DNA from: Chimonanthus salicifolius | Taxonomy: Eukaryota; Streptophyta; Magnoliopsida; Laurales; Calycanthaceae | DNA: 64,000 nt | Direction: 5' to 3' | NCBI GenBank assembly: GCA_013350335.1 | Contig: CM023534.1 | Location: forward strand, 17,751,302-17,815,301 | Shown: piece by piece, positions 1 through 12,284 of the stretch | How the letters are laid out: every line of letters begins with the position of its first letter | Numbering within the stretch: position 1 is the stretch's first letter | Notes under the pieces: generated by a model | Told to the model about the DNA's origin: nothing | The model's database searches: none | Seen by the model: the letters and a program-made list of their open reading frames with translations, nothing else | Made by a program: the position numbers and the translations under genes

Positions 1-104
1 AAGTGGAAATCTCTACCCTATAGGTGTACCAGTGATAAACCCAGGGTGATTGAGCGAAACTTAGTATGATAGTGGTACCGGGTATTGGAGGGTTATTGTT
101 GAAG

Positions 105-1140
105 AAGTCATGGTTGTCGGGTACACGAGTGCTTAGTTTCGTGATAGTATTTGGTTGTTTCATACAATTTCTCTACGACTCAATATTGTTTTGTGTCAGG
201 TAAGCGAGTGTGTGGTTTCGTGATAGCATTTGGTTGTTTGATACTATTGCTCTACGACTCGGTTATGTTTTGTGTCGAGTACACGAGTGCATAATTTCGA
301 GATAGCATCTAGTTGTTTTCATACCATTACTCTATTTGTCGGTAATGTTTTGTGTCGGGTACGTGAGTGCGTAGTTTCATGATAGCATTTGGTTGTTTGA
401 TATTATTGCTCTCTGACACGGTACTGTTTTGTGTCGGGTGCACGAGTGTGTAGTTTTGTAATAGAATTTGATTGTTTTGATACCATTGCTCTACAAATAG
501 GTATTGTTTTGTGTTGGGTATGCTAGTGTGTAGTTCCATGATAGCATTTGGTTGTTCGATACAATTTCTCTACAACTCAGTATTGTTTCATGTCGAGTAC
601 GCTAGTGTATGGTTTCGTGATAGCAATAGGTTGTTTTGATATCATTGCTCTACGCCTCGGTACTGCTTTGTGTCTGGTACGCGAGTGCATAGTTTCGTGA
701 TAGCATTTGGTTGTTTGATACCGTTGCTCTCCGACTTAGTATTGTTTTGTGTCAGGTACGCGAGTGTATAGTTTCGTGATAGCATTTGGTTATTTGATAC
801 CATTTATCTACGACTCGATACTATTTTGTGTAGTGTACATGAGTGCATAGTTTCGTGATAGCATTTGATTATTTGATACCATTTCTCTATGACTCGATAT
901 TGTTTTGTGTCGGGTACACAAGTGCGTAGTTTCATGATAGCATTTGGTTGATTGATACCATTGCTCTACGACTCAGTACTGTGTTGTGTCGGGTATACGA
1001 GTGTGTGGTTTCGTGATAGCATTTGGTTGTTTGTTTCATGTGCTCTATGGTCGATATTGTTTTGTGTCGAGTACGTAAGTGTGTAGCTTCGTGATAGAGT
1101 TGGTTGTGCGAATGCTCTACGACTCACAGTATTGTTTTGG
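105..1140. repeat. 79-80 bp tandem repeat array, about 13 copies
   Basis: Diverged head-to-tail units can be followed by the recurring motif GATAGCATTTGGTTGTTTGA, whose start recurs near 143, 222, 301, 381, 460, 540, 619, 699, 779, 858, 936, 1016 and 1092, a spacing of 79-80 bp until the last, shorter unit. Each unit also contains a TTTTGTGTCGGGTACNCGAGTG-like block and CTCTACGACTC. Several CG/TG differences suggest cytosine deamination. No coding potential is apparent. Tandem arrays like this often sit in untranslated parts of Ty3-gypsy elements, but I cannot assign it to one. Confidence 0.9.
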
Positions 1141-2030
1141 ACTCACCATTAGTTCAGTGGTTGGTCCGGGATATTAGTGACACTGGGTATAGGGCACCCT
1201 TAGATGGGTTATTGTGAATGGTGCCATGGCTCTGTATGTGAGTATAGCTTGAGGTGTGATGCACTAACCTGATGCGAGACTATTGTTTAGAGATGTGACT
1301 CGTTGGTGTGTGGTGATGTGTGAACGTAGATCCATTTGAAGCCTATGGGCGTAGTGAGTTTAGTCGACTTACTCTATAGATGGCCGATGAAACTCCATGG
1401 GAGGCCGATGGGCACGGCATGGTTGATATGTTTATTAGGTCAGTTTTGGACTTAGGACTGTGAAGGGTACTTGGGAGTCAGGTTTGTGGTCGTGTGACCG
1501 ACTATTGGACCTCTGCGGATCTGATGTTGCTGTGGTTTGAAGTTATTGTCGCCGTTGGTGAGGTGAGTAGACCGAGGTTTTTAGACATTTGGCAGTGCTA
1601 CTCTAGAGTTAGGGTAGTTAGAGGATGTGCTAGAGGCATGATAGACTTGGTATATGTGCTATGTGTAGAAGATATGATTGGGAGATCATGCATGTAGGCA
1701 TTCTAGTCATGGTGTGTCCATATGATTTAATGCAGTGTATGTTAGATAGCATGTGATGCATGCGTTACTCTCACTGAGCATGTTGAGCCCATCCCTTGTC
1801 TTTCAAGGGTTGCGATGGAGGCTGATCCAACGAGTCCCAAGACCAGACTTAGGGTGTTGAGTGGTTGCTGATAATTTTAGTTCTTTTGTTTATGCTTTTG
1901 AGAGGACTCTTCTGTTGTGAGGCTATTATTTATGTTGAGACATTATTACATGTTTTGAGGTTAACTATAATAACTTTGTCTTTTACACTATATTATGTTG
2001 ATGGTATCTTGGACTTTCACATATTTCACT
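1141..2030. other. Unassigned, probably transposon-derived sequence
   Basis: No convincing gene is visible. Two short open frames have no recognisable domain. The stretch is GT-rich like the tandem array before it and may be the outer part of the same LTR element; I found no matching second copy in the window. Confidence 0.35.
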
Positions 2031-2338
2031 GTAACGACCTGACCCACATATAGGGCTTAGGGCTCAAACTCAGCAAGATATTGTCCGCTCTGGGCCTCGC
2101 ACACAAGCGAGCCCACACGGTTTTGCCTTTGGGCCCGGGCCCACCTGGCCGGCCCAAAACGCGTCATGCTAGTTAATGGGCTTTGGCCTCTTAAATACCT
2201 TCAATCTTCTCCCTTCCTAGCCGATGTGGGACTCCCCACATTGGCTGGGCAAGGGGTTCCACATTCACTATATGTTGTAACATGGATGTTTTGTATTGGG
2301 AGGTGAGTTGCCCCGTTTAATTCAAAAAAAAAAAAAAA
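2031..2338 (+). repeat. Dispersed repeat with AGATATTGTCCGC core and poly-A end
   Basis: It begins TGTAACGACCTGACCC, carries AAGATATTGTCCGCTCTGGG, then AAAACGCGTC, then CCGATGTGGGACT, and ends in a run of about 16 A. From memory this ordered set of motifs belongs to a widely scattered plant repeat often described in LTR/TRIM contexts. No second copy is present here, so boundaries are uncertain. The segment is visibly richer in GC than its surroundings. Confidence 0.5.
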
Positions 2339-2713
2339 ATGTATTCGAGATATCAGTAACCTGTTATGTGAGATTGTATTAGTAGTGATGTGTCCATAGT
2401 GGGATGGTTCGTTATAGAGACTGTAGAAGTTGGGCTTTTCTTTGGCTTCTTAGAGTGGGCTTGTTGAGGTCTGGTCTGTTTAAGTTTGGGCTTAGCTTTA
2501 ATAGGCTGGTCTGCTACACTCGGTCCAACTGGGCTTCGACTAATAAAATTGATGGATTTATTAGACAAAGTCCAATTGTGGGTCCCTCGATCAAAATGCT
2601 CCATGTAAGCCATGGCAGTCCGAATATGGATCATTGGGTTTGATGCCCTCATCATCTCCCCCCAACTAAGGATAACTCGACCTTGAGTTGGCATGGTCAT
2701 CTTTTTGAAAACG

Positions 2714-3377
2714 CTAATCGCCTCGATAGGGCTTCAGATCAGGCATGTTTAAGGTGTCGGATATATTGAAGCCATCTGACAACTTCACCTTATAAGCATT
2801 GTCGTTAATGCAACAAAGAATCTCACAAGACCCAATACTACATTGCTTCAATTTGGTATACATGCCACTACGGTGCCTCTCTTTCTTGATGTGAACCCAA
2901 ACCAAATCACCTTCGTTAAATCGTACAAGTCACCTGTTGTGATTTACATCTTCTTGATACCTGTTGTTGCTGTAATGGATCTTAGCTAACACATCTTGGT
3001 GTATCTTCCTGATCTCAGTAACACTGTATTCTGCCGACTGACTAGTGGTACCTTTGAGAGGCAAAGGAGCCAAATCCAACACCAAACATGGATTAGAGCT
3101 GTACACAACATCGAAGAGTTTCAAAGTCCATGGACACATCCTGCCACGAGCCTGTTAGAACTAGCAATGGTGTATAAAGGCCTGAATTTTGGGTCGAATC
3201 TTTAGAGATCTGGCATATGTGGCATCTCTGGACCCACCGAATCTCCTCTTTCTTTGACTTGGGCAAATAAAACTCCTCTTCCAATGCTGCGAGAGTCTTG
3301 TCACACTCAAAGTGACTTGTTAATCCACCGCCATCAACTTCGTGAACCAGCATTTCTCGGAGAGAACGAGCACACAC
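2714..3377 (-). pseudogene. Gypsy integrase, catalytic core deleted
   Basis: The N-terminal HHCC domain is visible (HFECDKTLAALEEEFYLP, then RCHICQISK). It reaches QDVSMDF, the start of the catalytic core with its first Asp. The reading then jumps, with a frame change near 3150, to LFDVVYSSNPCLVLDLAPLP, which is normally more than 100 residues later. The C-terminal GPY/F-type segment VWVHIKKERH...INDNAYKVKLSD follows at 2905-2714. The second Asp and the Glu of the D,D-35-E triad are therefore absent. I see no chromodomain. Confidence 0.8.
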
Positions 3378-3472
3378 AATTGGGAGCCTTAGAACATAAA
3401 TCCATTAGAAAACTGGAATCCATTCTTGAACCCAGTCTGCATGTTGGCCCATATCTAACCATAGTCTTCATC

Positions 3473-3900
3473 CTAATCATACAAGTCTATAAGGGAGTCA
3501 AACACAACTATTTGGGCCTTCAAGATGGCCAATAAGTTGACCCGACAGCTGAGAGCGTCAACCACCTTATTCTGCACACCAGACTTGTATTGCACTACAA
3601 AAGTGAACCCATGTAAATAGAAGACCCACTTAACATGTTGTACGCTCAACTTGTGTTGCCCATTGATGTATGAAAGAGCCTGATGGTCCGAGTTCAGCAC
3701 AAAGGGCTTGTTGATCAGATAATGCCACGATATTTTCAAGGCCTCAATGATGGCCAAGAATTCAATATCATAAGGTTGTAGCGAGTCTGTGGGCCATCTA
3801 GCTTCCTGCTGAAAAATGCTATGGGCCTATGATCCTAGCTCAAAACACCTCTGATACCCACGTGCGAGGCATCACAGTTAACCATGAACTGGTTACAGAA
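3473..3900 (-). pseudogene. Gypsy RNase H remnant
   Basis: The frame reads IIEALKISWHYLINKPFVLN, then SDHQALSYI and QHVKWVFYLHGF, then a YKSGVQNKVVDALSCR segment, all typical of the gypsy RNase H and its tether. Stops separate it from the RT at about 3760-4110. Confidence 0.8.
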
Positions 3901-4112
3901 GTCTGGAATGACAAGAACTAGGGCAATGGAGAACTTCTCTTTAATGGATTTGAAACTATTTTCTGCTGCTGGGTGAGTTTGAACACCTTCTGTTTGAGGC
4001 AATCCTTATACAGGGCCATGATGGTGCTGAAGTCCCGCACAAACGGCCGATAGAAAGGGGCTAGCCCAAGGAAGTTGCGGGCCTCAGTCATAATCTTTGG
4101 TAATAGCTAATC

Positions 4113-5001
4113 TCAAACTACCTGAATCTTGGAGGGGTCCACCTTGACTCCATCTGCAGAAACATTATATCCCAAGAAATTTGCAGAGTCGGTAGAAAAT
4201 GTATATTTCTTAGGATTAGCGAAAAGTTTCTCTTTGCGAAAAGCATCAAAAACTACCAGAAGGTGGTCCAAATGTTCTGTCTCTATCTTGTTGTAGACAA
4301 GGATGTCATCAAAATAGATGACCACAAATTTCCTGATGAATAGACGCAGTGTTTGGTTCATGACTCGCATGAAGGTGCTTGGTGCATTAGAGAGTCCAAA
4401 AGGCATGACTAACCACTCGAACAAGTCTTCCCGAGTCTTGAAAGTCATCTTCCACTCATCACCTGGGCAGATACAGATCTGATGATACCCACTTCGAAGG
4501 TCTACCTTGGATCCTAACAACTCATCCAGCATGTCGTCGAGGCGTGGAATAGGAAAGTTGTAGAAAACTGTGATCTTGGTGATGGCCCTGCTATAAATAC
4601 ACATCCGCCAACTACCATTTTTCTTTGATGTGAGCAATGCCGGCACTGAACATGGGTTGAGGCTTTCTCTGATGAAGCCACGGTCCACTAACTCTTGCAC
4701 CTCTTAGTTCAACTCTGTGCTCTCTGTCGATGACTTCCTGTTTGGGCAAGGTCGCCCCTGACACGAGATCTATGCAATACTGAATTTCGCACATGGGAGG
4801 AAGCCATAGTGGTAGTTCCTCCGGAAACACATCTGCAAACTCTATCAGCACTGGCTGCACCACTGGGGGAATGGGTGAGTCAAGAGTGGCCTCCAGGGCC
4901 ACCAAAGGGTACAACTCACTTTGGCCTTCTCTAGTCTCCTCTTGCAATTGGTGAAAAGTCACAACGCTCTCCTCCGCCTTGTTTTCTTTGGTTGATCCCA
5001 C
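4113..5001 (-). pseudogene. Gypsy reverse transcriptase (frameshifted)
   Basis: The upstream part (5001-4612) holds the segment before the RT (PVLIEFADVFPEELP). After a frame change near 4700 the RT core reads [20 protein letters not shown], then [24 protein letters not shown] and the catalytic YFDDILVY box. About 195 residues of RT are open in one frame, the longest intact piece of this element. The frameshift between the two parts and decay on both sides mark it as inactive. Confidence 0.9.
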
Positions 5002-5099
5002 TCCTTCGTAGGGCCCAAAATGTTTTTGACGCCTTCTTTGAAGAGAGTGTATAGGTTTTTGACGCCGTCATGCTTGGTCTACCTGTCAATTTGCCATGG

Positions 5100-5345
5100 G
5101 CTCCCTAGTAGCAAATGACAAGTGTCAATGGAGATACATCGCACCATAGGTCATCTTTGTACATGTCAATAGAAAAAGGAAAGAGGCATTCTTGTTCAAC
5201 GGTTACAACACTACCGTTTTTGAACCACTTAATCGTATAGGGTGTCCTATGCCTCCGTGGTTAGAGTTTTAGGCGCTCAACCACTTCTTGGGCTACAACG
5301 TTGCAACTAGACCCACTATCAATAATAAGACTACATAATTTTCCC
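5100..5345 (-). pseudogene. Gypsy aspartic protease remnant
   Basis: On the - strand the frame contains LIIDSGSSCNVVAQEVVERL, the retroviral-type aspartic protease active-site motif D-S-G with S in place of the common A/T at the next position. An in-frame stop follows shortly after, so it is inactive as read. It sits between the gag knuckle and reverse transcriptase, as expected for Ty3-gypsy. Confidence 0.75.
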
Positions 5346-5542
5346 ATGATGGTACACTTGGTTCTGAAAACGTTGGTTCGTAGCTAATGATCTTCCGGTC
5401 ATTCCTTTGGAGAGATGAGAACCCACTAGATGATGAAGTTCTCTCCATCGCTGTCACCAAAGATGATTTCAGTCTTCATTGGAAGTCTTCTCTTCTTCTT
5501 CCCCATTATCTACAGCCTCCTCTGCATCATCTTCTTGGACTA

Positions 5543-6791
5543 GGGTGATGCAGCAGTTAGGACACTCAGAGGCCACATGACCTAGCCCCTGGCACTTGAA
5601 ACACTCCAGCGGTGCTTTCTACAAACATTTCACGGGTGGAACTTGAGGAGTTGTCTTTTGAACGGGCTTGGATGATGAACCCCCTGCTAAAGATCTAAGA
5701 TTCATGGTCGGCTCTGTACCAGTCCAATGCGGTTCCGTCGGCCTTCTATCTGCTCGAACTGGAGTGTCTGTTGGTAAGCAATAGACATATGGGTAATGTC
5801 AAGGCCAACCATGAGGTCACTGATGGAAGGGCATAGACCCTCCATATACCGTTGGACAACAACTTGCTCGGACTCAGGTAATTCTTGCGGGTGATTAAGA
5901 GGTTGAACTCTTCTGTGTATTCCAATGGTTTTGGTACCTTGCCTGAGTTTTTGCAACTTAGGGAACAAAGTTTGTACATGGTTAGGAGGCAAATAAACAG
6001 TATACATGAGTTTATTGAGTTTATCCCATGACTGGATTGGGTCCTTGCTTTATCCTAACTCGTTTATACCATGGCAATGCACTCCTTCTCAACTTCATAA
6101 TTACAAGTTTAACCCGTTTCTTCTTAGGTACATCCCCGTACTCAAACATGTTCTCTATAGTTTCCAACCAATCTAAACAACCTCACTAGATAAAGCCCCA
6201 AAAAACTCAGGTATGTCAACCCTGATAGGTTGTGGGTCTTATGTTCTGGTCTGTTGTTGACAATGCTCACGATCTGTGTGTCTGCATTCGTCATTGTTGC
6301 CGTTAGATTCTTTAGAAGATGGCGCTCGATGTGAAATGTGAGTCCTCTGACGAATGAGGATGATCGTTGTCGGACATGGATAAGTTGTTGCATAGAAGCT
6401 TGCATGGTGGCCATTTGTTGTACTAATGCCGCAACTGTCTCCCAGAGATCAACCATCTCTGAATGCATGTCCTTAGGGCTGAAATCGAGTCAGGTCGGGC
6501 CAGGTTCTCTATTGACCCAAAATTCTTGAGCCGACTCAATCAGAATTCTGACTCGACCCGCATTCTGAACCCATTTTAGCCTAAATTTTAACCGGATCGG
6601 ATTAACTTGAAAATTCTTCAACCTAACCCGACCCGACCCGACCCGAATTTCATATGGGTTTTTGTCTTCTCCACCCAACCCGACCTGCATGACCCGACCC
6701 GAGTTTCACCCCTACCTGTCCTCGTGATGTACCTTGCTGCTCTGACCCTGTTGAATGGCTTTGTCAGCATTGACATCTTTGTTCTTACCCA
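5543..6791 (-). pseudogene. Gypsy gag remnant, interrupted by a MITE
   Basis: A plausible start lies at 6791 (MGKNKDVNADKAIQ...). The frame runs to about 6715, is broken by the MITE at 6474-6714, and resumes at about 6473 (HSEMVDLWETVAALVQQM). Around 6007-5702 a frame reads like the gypsy capsid region (LPPNHVQTLFPKLQKLRQG; PESEQVVVQRYMEGL). The zinc knuckle C-F-K-C-Q-G-L-G-H-V-A-S-E-C (CX2CX4HX4C) is at about 5612-5560. Several frame breaks mean it cannot make a full Gag. Confidence 0.85.
6474..6714. mobile_element. hAT-type MITE, copy 1
   Basis: The 241 bp element has terminal inverted repeats TAGGGCTGAAATCGAG and, on the opposite strand, TAGGGGTGAAACTCGG, and is filled with CCCGACCCGA blocks. 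The flanking octamers are CATGTCCT and CCTGTCCT (7 of 8 match), fitting an 8 bp hAT target duplication. Removing it rejoins the gypsy gag frame around it. A relative lies at 20347-20693. Confidence 0.8.
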
Positions 6792-6799
6792 TATTGTGC

Positions 6800-9700
6800 C
6801 TATTGTTATACCCGTGAGTCATGGAGTTAAAAGTTCAGAGCAAGTAAGCTTGAAACTTGAATAAGTGTGTACTGCGAACAACACATGCTTCAAGTGAAAT
6901 TCAAAAAATAATTAACTCATCATCCTGGAGAGATGAACAAAAAGCTCTAAACTTGGTAAATGTTAAATAATCAAAGTCTGAATTACAACCTAGGCTTCAT
7001 CACTAATTTACAGGTCTTATTTTCTATAAAATAAAAAAAGAAATAAAATAAAATAACAAAACAAATACCAATTTTAGACCCCCGAATCCAGCCAATCCGA
7101 ATTGGTCAACTCTTTGTTTTCAGTTCCACCTCTTCTTCTTCTCTGTATTATGCAAACAGCTTTCTCCATCTTTTCTTCCTTATTTTCTTTTATTCTTTTC
7201 TTTACATTCCTTTTCTTTTTATTCTTCTTTCCATTATTCTCTTCTTCTAATCTTTCTTTTCTAAATTTCTAATTCTTTCTCTGCCGTCCCTTGTAATGCT
7301 TGGTTGGAGCCCCAAATTGCTTCAATTAGTCTGAAAGATCCTTGCCCAATCAACTTGCCAATCTTTCTGCAGAATTTGTGGCTTACACCTTGGATCAAAT
7401 CATGGGATTTAAGAAGCTTTTATCCTTGCTGAAATGCTGCATATATGGGTGATCCTTACTGCTATTTTTAAAACCAAAACGCAGCAAGTTTCATCCATCT
7501 CCTTCGTTGCTTCCCATCGCAGGATTTTACTGATAAGATCGCCAGAATTTCTTGCTCTAATTCCTGCCAAAATCACCTCAGGATTTGCAGAAGAATCAGC
7601 CTGAAATCCTGTTTTTAACCGTCCTTCCTCTGTTGAATTTTCTTTCTGCTCTTGATCCGGCCAACACTACTTGCCATTCTAATGGATTCCTTCCTCCTTT
7701 CTTCTTTTTTTCTTTTATTTCCTTTACTTCTCTGCAAATGATTCTTCGTGGGTCAGCGCCGATTTTGGAAGTTTTTAATTCTTCATTCTGCTGGGTTGGA
7801 ATGTTGGATTGAGGATCCCATTTTTGAACACTAACGGGTTCGGGTCCGAGACTTTGAAGGCCCAAAGTATTTTAAGTGGGCCCATATCAGTGGAACTCAA
7901 AGTGAGCCTTCTCTTTCTATCATCGGTCCAATCCCCAATTCAAAGGGTCAATTCGTCAGTCAGGTACAACCAAGGGCAAAAATAAGTGGTTTAAAATTGT
8001 ATCGACTTATATATTGACGAGATGTAGACGATGTTTGTATCCTTGGTCCAACTAAGTTGAATTGTCTTCAATCAAACTTGAGTCGGAGTTTTCGGGTTTA
8101 ATGTCTACATCAACTATTTTCATTAATCAGTACATGATTGAAATTTTAATTAAATATTTATTTCTTAATTAGTTAATTTAATTATAAAATATATAATCAT
8201 ATATTGCATGTGGAACACGTAAAATGACGTAAAAAATATGAGTTGACTAATTTGGAGGGCCAAATCATAAAAAAAAAAAAAAATGTTAGAGAGAATGAAA
8301 CATGTGAAGTTTGGCTCTTTAAGATATTTAAACAAGTCCATACACATTACACTAATCTCATGATTTGAAAATATAAAAGGGAACTCCACAAAGGATAACT
8401 GATTCAAAGATGCAACCCAATTTCCTATAGTTGTATTCGATAGTTCATTATATCTTTTTAAAATTTAAATATTTCTTTGTAATTAGTGACACTTTAAACC
8501 ACTCACTATTGATGTAATTCAAACCACATCTATAGGTGATATTCGGTCCTCAATTATCTCGGACAGTTTTGAATGCTATAGATAAAAATTTAGTCAACTA
8601 CAATTCATCATTATCATTGTCATTGTCATTTTTTCTTCTAAATGAGTTTGCATTTTTAACGTCTACTATTCCACTCTCATCTAAATGAGTTTGAGTCTAT
8701 TACATACCTACTCAACCTATCTAAATTAGCTCCCTTATCAATTTTGCTTATTTCAATCTCTCAAAAGTGGTCATTTTTATTTTATCCTTAATGTTAATTT
8801 ATACATCCATTTAAATATATATATTTAATTGTAGTTATTTTGTCACTTTATCAATCATTGTAAAAGCATCTAATCATTCTCATTTTATATATTGATATAA
8901 TATTTTTTTTAAAATATCTATTAATAATGTAAATGCTAAGACATGTGGAGGCACTATTATGCTAGCTGTAAAAGGTTAGTACATATATTAGCTTTTCCTT
9001 TTTTAATGTAAATGTTTATAATTCATATTCAGTCTTAGTCATGTGTGATGCATTTTTTTGATGTTTAGTGAATTTTATTTTTATTTTATTTTTATCAACT
9101 GATACACTCGTATGTTTTAAGAATTTACATTGTACAAGTCTGAATCTTAAAACAAGCAACTATAGGGAGGGTAAATTAGCTAGAAACAGCCAAATGTGTA
9201 GATCACTACACGAGTCTTGGTAGATCATTTTGAGATTTCATTATTTTAGCATTGAATTTCAATCATTGGACTAATATTTTTATACAATTAAAACTTTATA
9301 TAACAATTTACAATCAAAGGACGTTCCTCGTGAGGGACTGAATTTTTTTTCCCAATTGGGTCCATCTAGGCGATACTAACACAGTTTCCCCCTCTCACAC
9401 TCATCTACCCTTCAACATTTGAATCTCAACTCAATTTGAAACCTTTAGATATTAGAAGTTAGGATTTTCAAAAGTCCAAAGATGTAGGGTGAAATTGCGC
9501 TCAATTTAAGTGAACTTCAATCCAACAATGAAATTAACTCAGAATGGTTTAAATTGGGTTGGTATAAAATTCATTGCGGTAGATGGGCGTGAGTGGGGAA
9601 GGGGTATTAGTGGGGGAAAGGTGGGTCTCGTTAAGCAAAATATTTTTTTTTGTCTCTCATGAGAGACATTAGAGTGAATTTGAATTTTGAAAGACATTGG

Positions 9701-10167
9701 TTTGTATATGACGTGTATAAAATTTTAATTTGATTTGGTAAAGGAATCCATGTTTTTATGGCTCTCAAAAGTTGATCTGTGCCCAACCATCCAAAAGCTT
9801 GCACTAAATTATATATATATAAGGGACGTCTTTCGGGAGTGACAAAACTTTATTTTGCCCAAATGGAGATACTTGGGGCCATGAACACTTCTTCCTCCCT
9901 TGCACCTACCAACTACCTCTCAACGCAATTTGATTCCATTTGAAGTTAATTTCAACATTAGATTGAAATTCACCTGAAATTGAGGCTAATTTTACTGTTG
10001 TTATTTAGACCTTTGAAAACCATTGCTCCAATGGTTTCCAATTGAGTCTTGATTCGATTCATTGGTGGTAGATGGATGTGAGGAAGAGAAGTATGGTCTA
10101 GGTGGGCTCCATTTGAATAAAAGTAAATTTTATTCTCCTTCTGAAAATTATAAATATACATATATAT

Positions 10168-10243
<76 letters not shown>

Positions 10244-11106
10244 ATAGGTATAGTAATATACCCAATAGTTTACAGTCATCATAATGTAGGCCCCATAGAT
10301 TTGTATGCTTGATTGCAATTCATCAATGCTCGTACACTTGGCACTCAAGTAGATACTTTAAGATGGGTGTTTGAGCGCTACTCAATCTCGCAAGAGTTTT
10401 GACTAATATTGATCAACGCAGATAACTTGATATAAAAATTAAAGGTTTTCTTTTATATTCTTTTTGAGGAATTAATAATTTTAAAAGTTCCAATGATAGT
10501 TTGTCAAAGTTAAATGAATTATAGCAAGAAGCACTTATATAAGAAGGGCCTAAATCAAATCAACCCCAATAATGTATTGATTAAAAAGACAAAAAAATAA
10601 TAATTGATGCATAAATGATCCAAAACAATGTCCAACACCACAAAAAAAAACAGAGGAACATTGGACCACCTCAGAAATGGTGGCAACTTCTGGTCCATTT
10701 CTCAGGTGAAATAGAAGCCTCTCCTCTCTACCTATTAATTAACATTCAAAATCCTCTCTCTCCTATTGTTATTTCCTTCCCCCCAAATGTTAGGCTACTC
10801 AACAATGTAGGAGCAATAATCGTAACATAGACCAACATGCAGTAGAGAAGGCAAAACAGGAGAAAAACAGAGTCACAAACAAGAATTTCATGAAAATTTC
10901 CTCCTTTCTCCATTTTACTCTGTTTACGGAAGATTATTGAAGGAAGAGAACCAGAGAGAGAGGGAAACCTAAATGTACTTGCTAAGATGGGAGTGAGGAT
11001 CAATGAGAGAGTTATGACTGGTTGCCTAGAGAAGTACATAGATAGGGATAGAGTTACAAAGAGTGGGAGATAACATCAACACAATATATGTATTCATAGA
11101 AAGAGA
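6800..11106. other. Upstream intergenic DNA of the kinase gene
   Basis: There is no supported gene. About 7080-7990 is pyrimidine-rich with a few short frames of no recognisable content. 8100-9250 is plain AT-rich DNA. Two diverged related blocks of roughly 300 bp, near 9300-9680 and 9815-10130, share CCCAAWTGGR and GGTAGATGGRYGTGAG motifs and look like old copies of one repeat. 10600-11106 is probably the kinase promoter and 5' leader; I could not pick a TATA box with confidence. Confidence 0.4.
10171..10236. repeat. (AT)n microsatellite, about 33 units
   Basis: It is an uninterrupted AT dinucleotide run, preceded by ATACATATATATTAC and followed by TTATATAATAGG. The short open frames of alternating Tyr-Ile over it are artefacts. 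It lies about 0.87 kb upstream of the kinase start codon. Confidence 0.98.
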
Positions 11107-12284
11107 ATGCACAAAGAGCTAGGCTCTAAGGTGTGGGAGTTGATAGTTCGGAGATCGCAAGTGGTGAAGAAAAGGATCATCATTCCCAGAATGTCAGTGG
11201 CGAATGTGGAAGAAGAAGAGGGTGATGGTTATGAGGTGGAGAAGTTGCTATCTAATGGTGACTTTTATATGGGGCAATGGTCGGACCACTACCCGCACGG
11301 CACCGGCAAGTACTTGTGGACAGATGGGTGCATGTATGAGGGGGAATGGAGTCGAGGAAAGACGACGGGCAAGGGGAAGTTCTCATGGCCATCGGGTGCC
11401 ACTTATGAAGGGGAATTCAAGACTGGTTTCATGGATGGCTATGGCACGTACACAGGCTCCAATGGCGATACATACCGTGGCTATTGGGTGATGAACCTGA
11501 AGCATGGAAAGGGACGAAAGAATTATGCCAATGGGGACTGCTACGAGGGTGAATGGAGACGTGGGGTGCAGGATGGACATGGGAAGTACATATGGCAGAG
11601 TGGGAATGAATATGAAGGGCAATTGAAGAACGGAGTCATCTCTGGAACAGGTTCCATGGTTTGGGCCAACGGCAACCGCTACGTCGGCTCTTGGGAAGAT
11701 GGATTCCCAAGAGGTGAAGGCCAATTCCTCTGGGCAGATGGAAGCTTATATGTTGGAACTTGGAGCAAGGACCCAACTGAACAAACGGGCACCTTTTATC
11801 CCTCCAATTCTACCTCCCCTGTGAACCGAGAATGGGATCCACATGAGGTATACGACGTCACCATGGACTGCCAAATTTGCACCGGGGAGACCATCTCAAT
11901 CCTCCCATCTCAGAAGACGCTCAACTGGACAGGTTTTGAAGTGGATTTGCATCAAAATCAGACGGGGTCGGAGCCATCTAAAGTCATCACAAGCTCCCGG
12001 AGTAGGCCGAGGTGGAGGCGGTCCGTAGATATTGCAAGAAGAATCAGACACAGCACAGAAAAGAATTCTGGCAAGATCACTGATTCAGAGACCGACGGAG
12101 AGTTGGGTTTCGACAAAGATAGCGATGATTGTTTAGAATCTCAACGACTCTCTAGTGTGGATGCTATGGGGGCTAGAATTCAACAGATCAAGTGGAATAC
12201 AAAGGAAAATAAAAGGCCAGGTGTAACCATCTCCAAAGGCCACAAAAACTATGACCTTATGCTCAATTTGCAACTGGGAATCAG
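11107..12284 (+). CDS. PIP5K: PIP5K exon 1: N-terminus and MORN repeats
   Basis: It encodes residues 1-392 plus two bases of Arg393. It includes a basic N-terminal helix-like stretch, an acidic EEEEGD patch, the MORN repeats (recurring YEGEW / GKGKF pattern), a Ser- and charge-rich linker, and the start of the kinase domain ([19 protein letters not shown]). The donor is ATCAG|GTATTA. The open frame continues into the intron to 12312, but the homologous sequence resumes in exon 2. Confidence 0.95.

Larger units (their letters stand above)
2660..6791 (-). mobile_element. Degenerate Ty3-gypsy retrotransposon internal region
   Basis: Read on the - strand, the order is gag (from about 6791), CCHC zinc knuckle (about 5612-5543), aspartic protease (about 5340-5100), reverse transcriptase (about 4850-4113), RNase H (about 3900-3473), integrase zinc-binding domain (3377-3150), integrase C-terminal part (3139-2714) and a polypurine tract TTGGGGGGAG near 2665. 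This order (RT and RNase H before integrase) defines Ty3-gypsy. Frameshifts and stops break it throughout, and most of the integrase catalytic core is missing. I could not pair two LTRs. A MITE at 6474-6714 interrupts gag. Confidence 0.9.

Noticed and set aside
105..1140. CRISPR-like array
   Set aside because: Units are contiguous 79-80 bp tandem repeats with no unique spacers, and the DNA is a plant nuclear genome.
10062..10348. Frames of alternating Tyr and Ile over 10150-10245
   Set aside because: Artefact of the (AT)n microsatellite.
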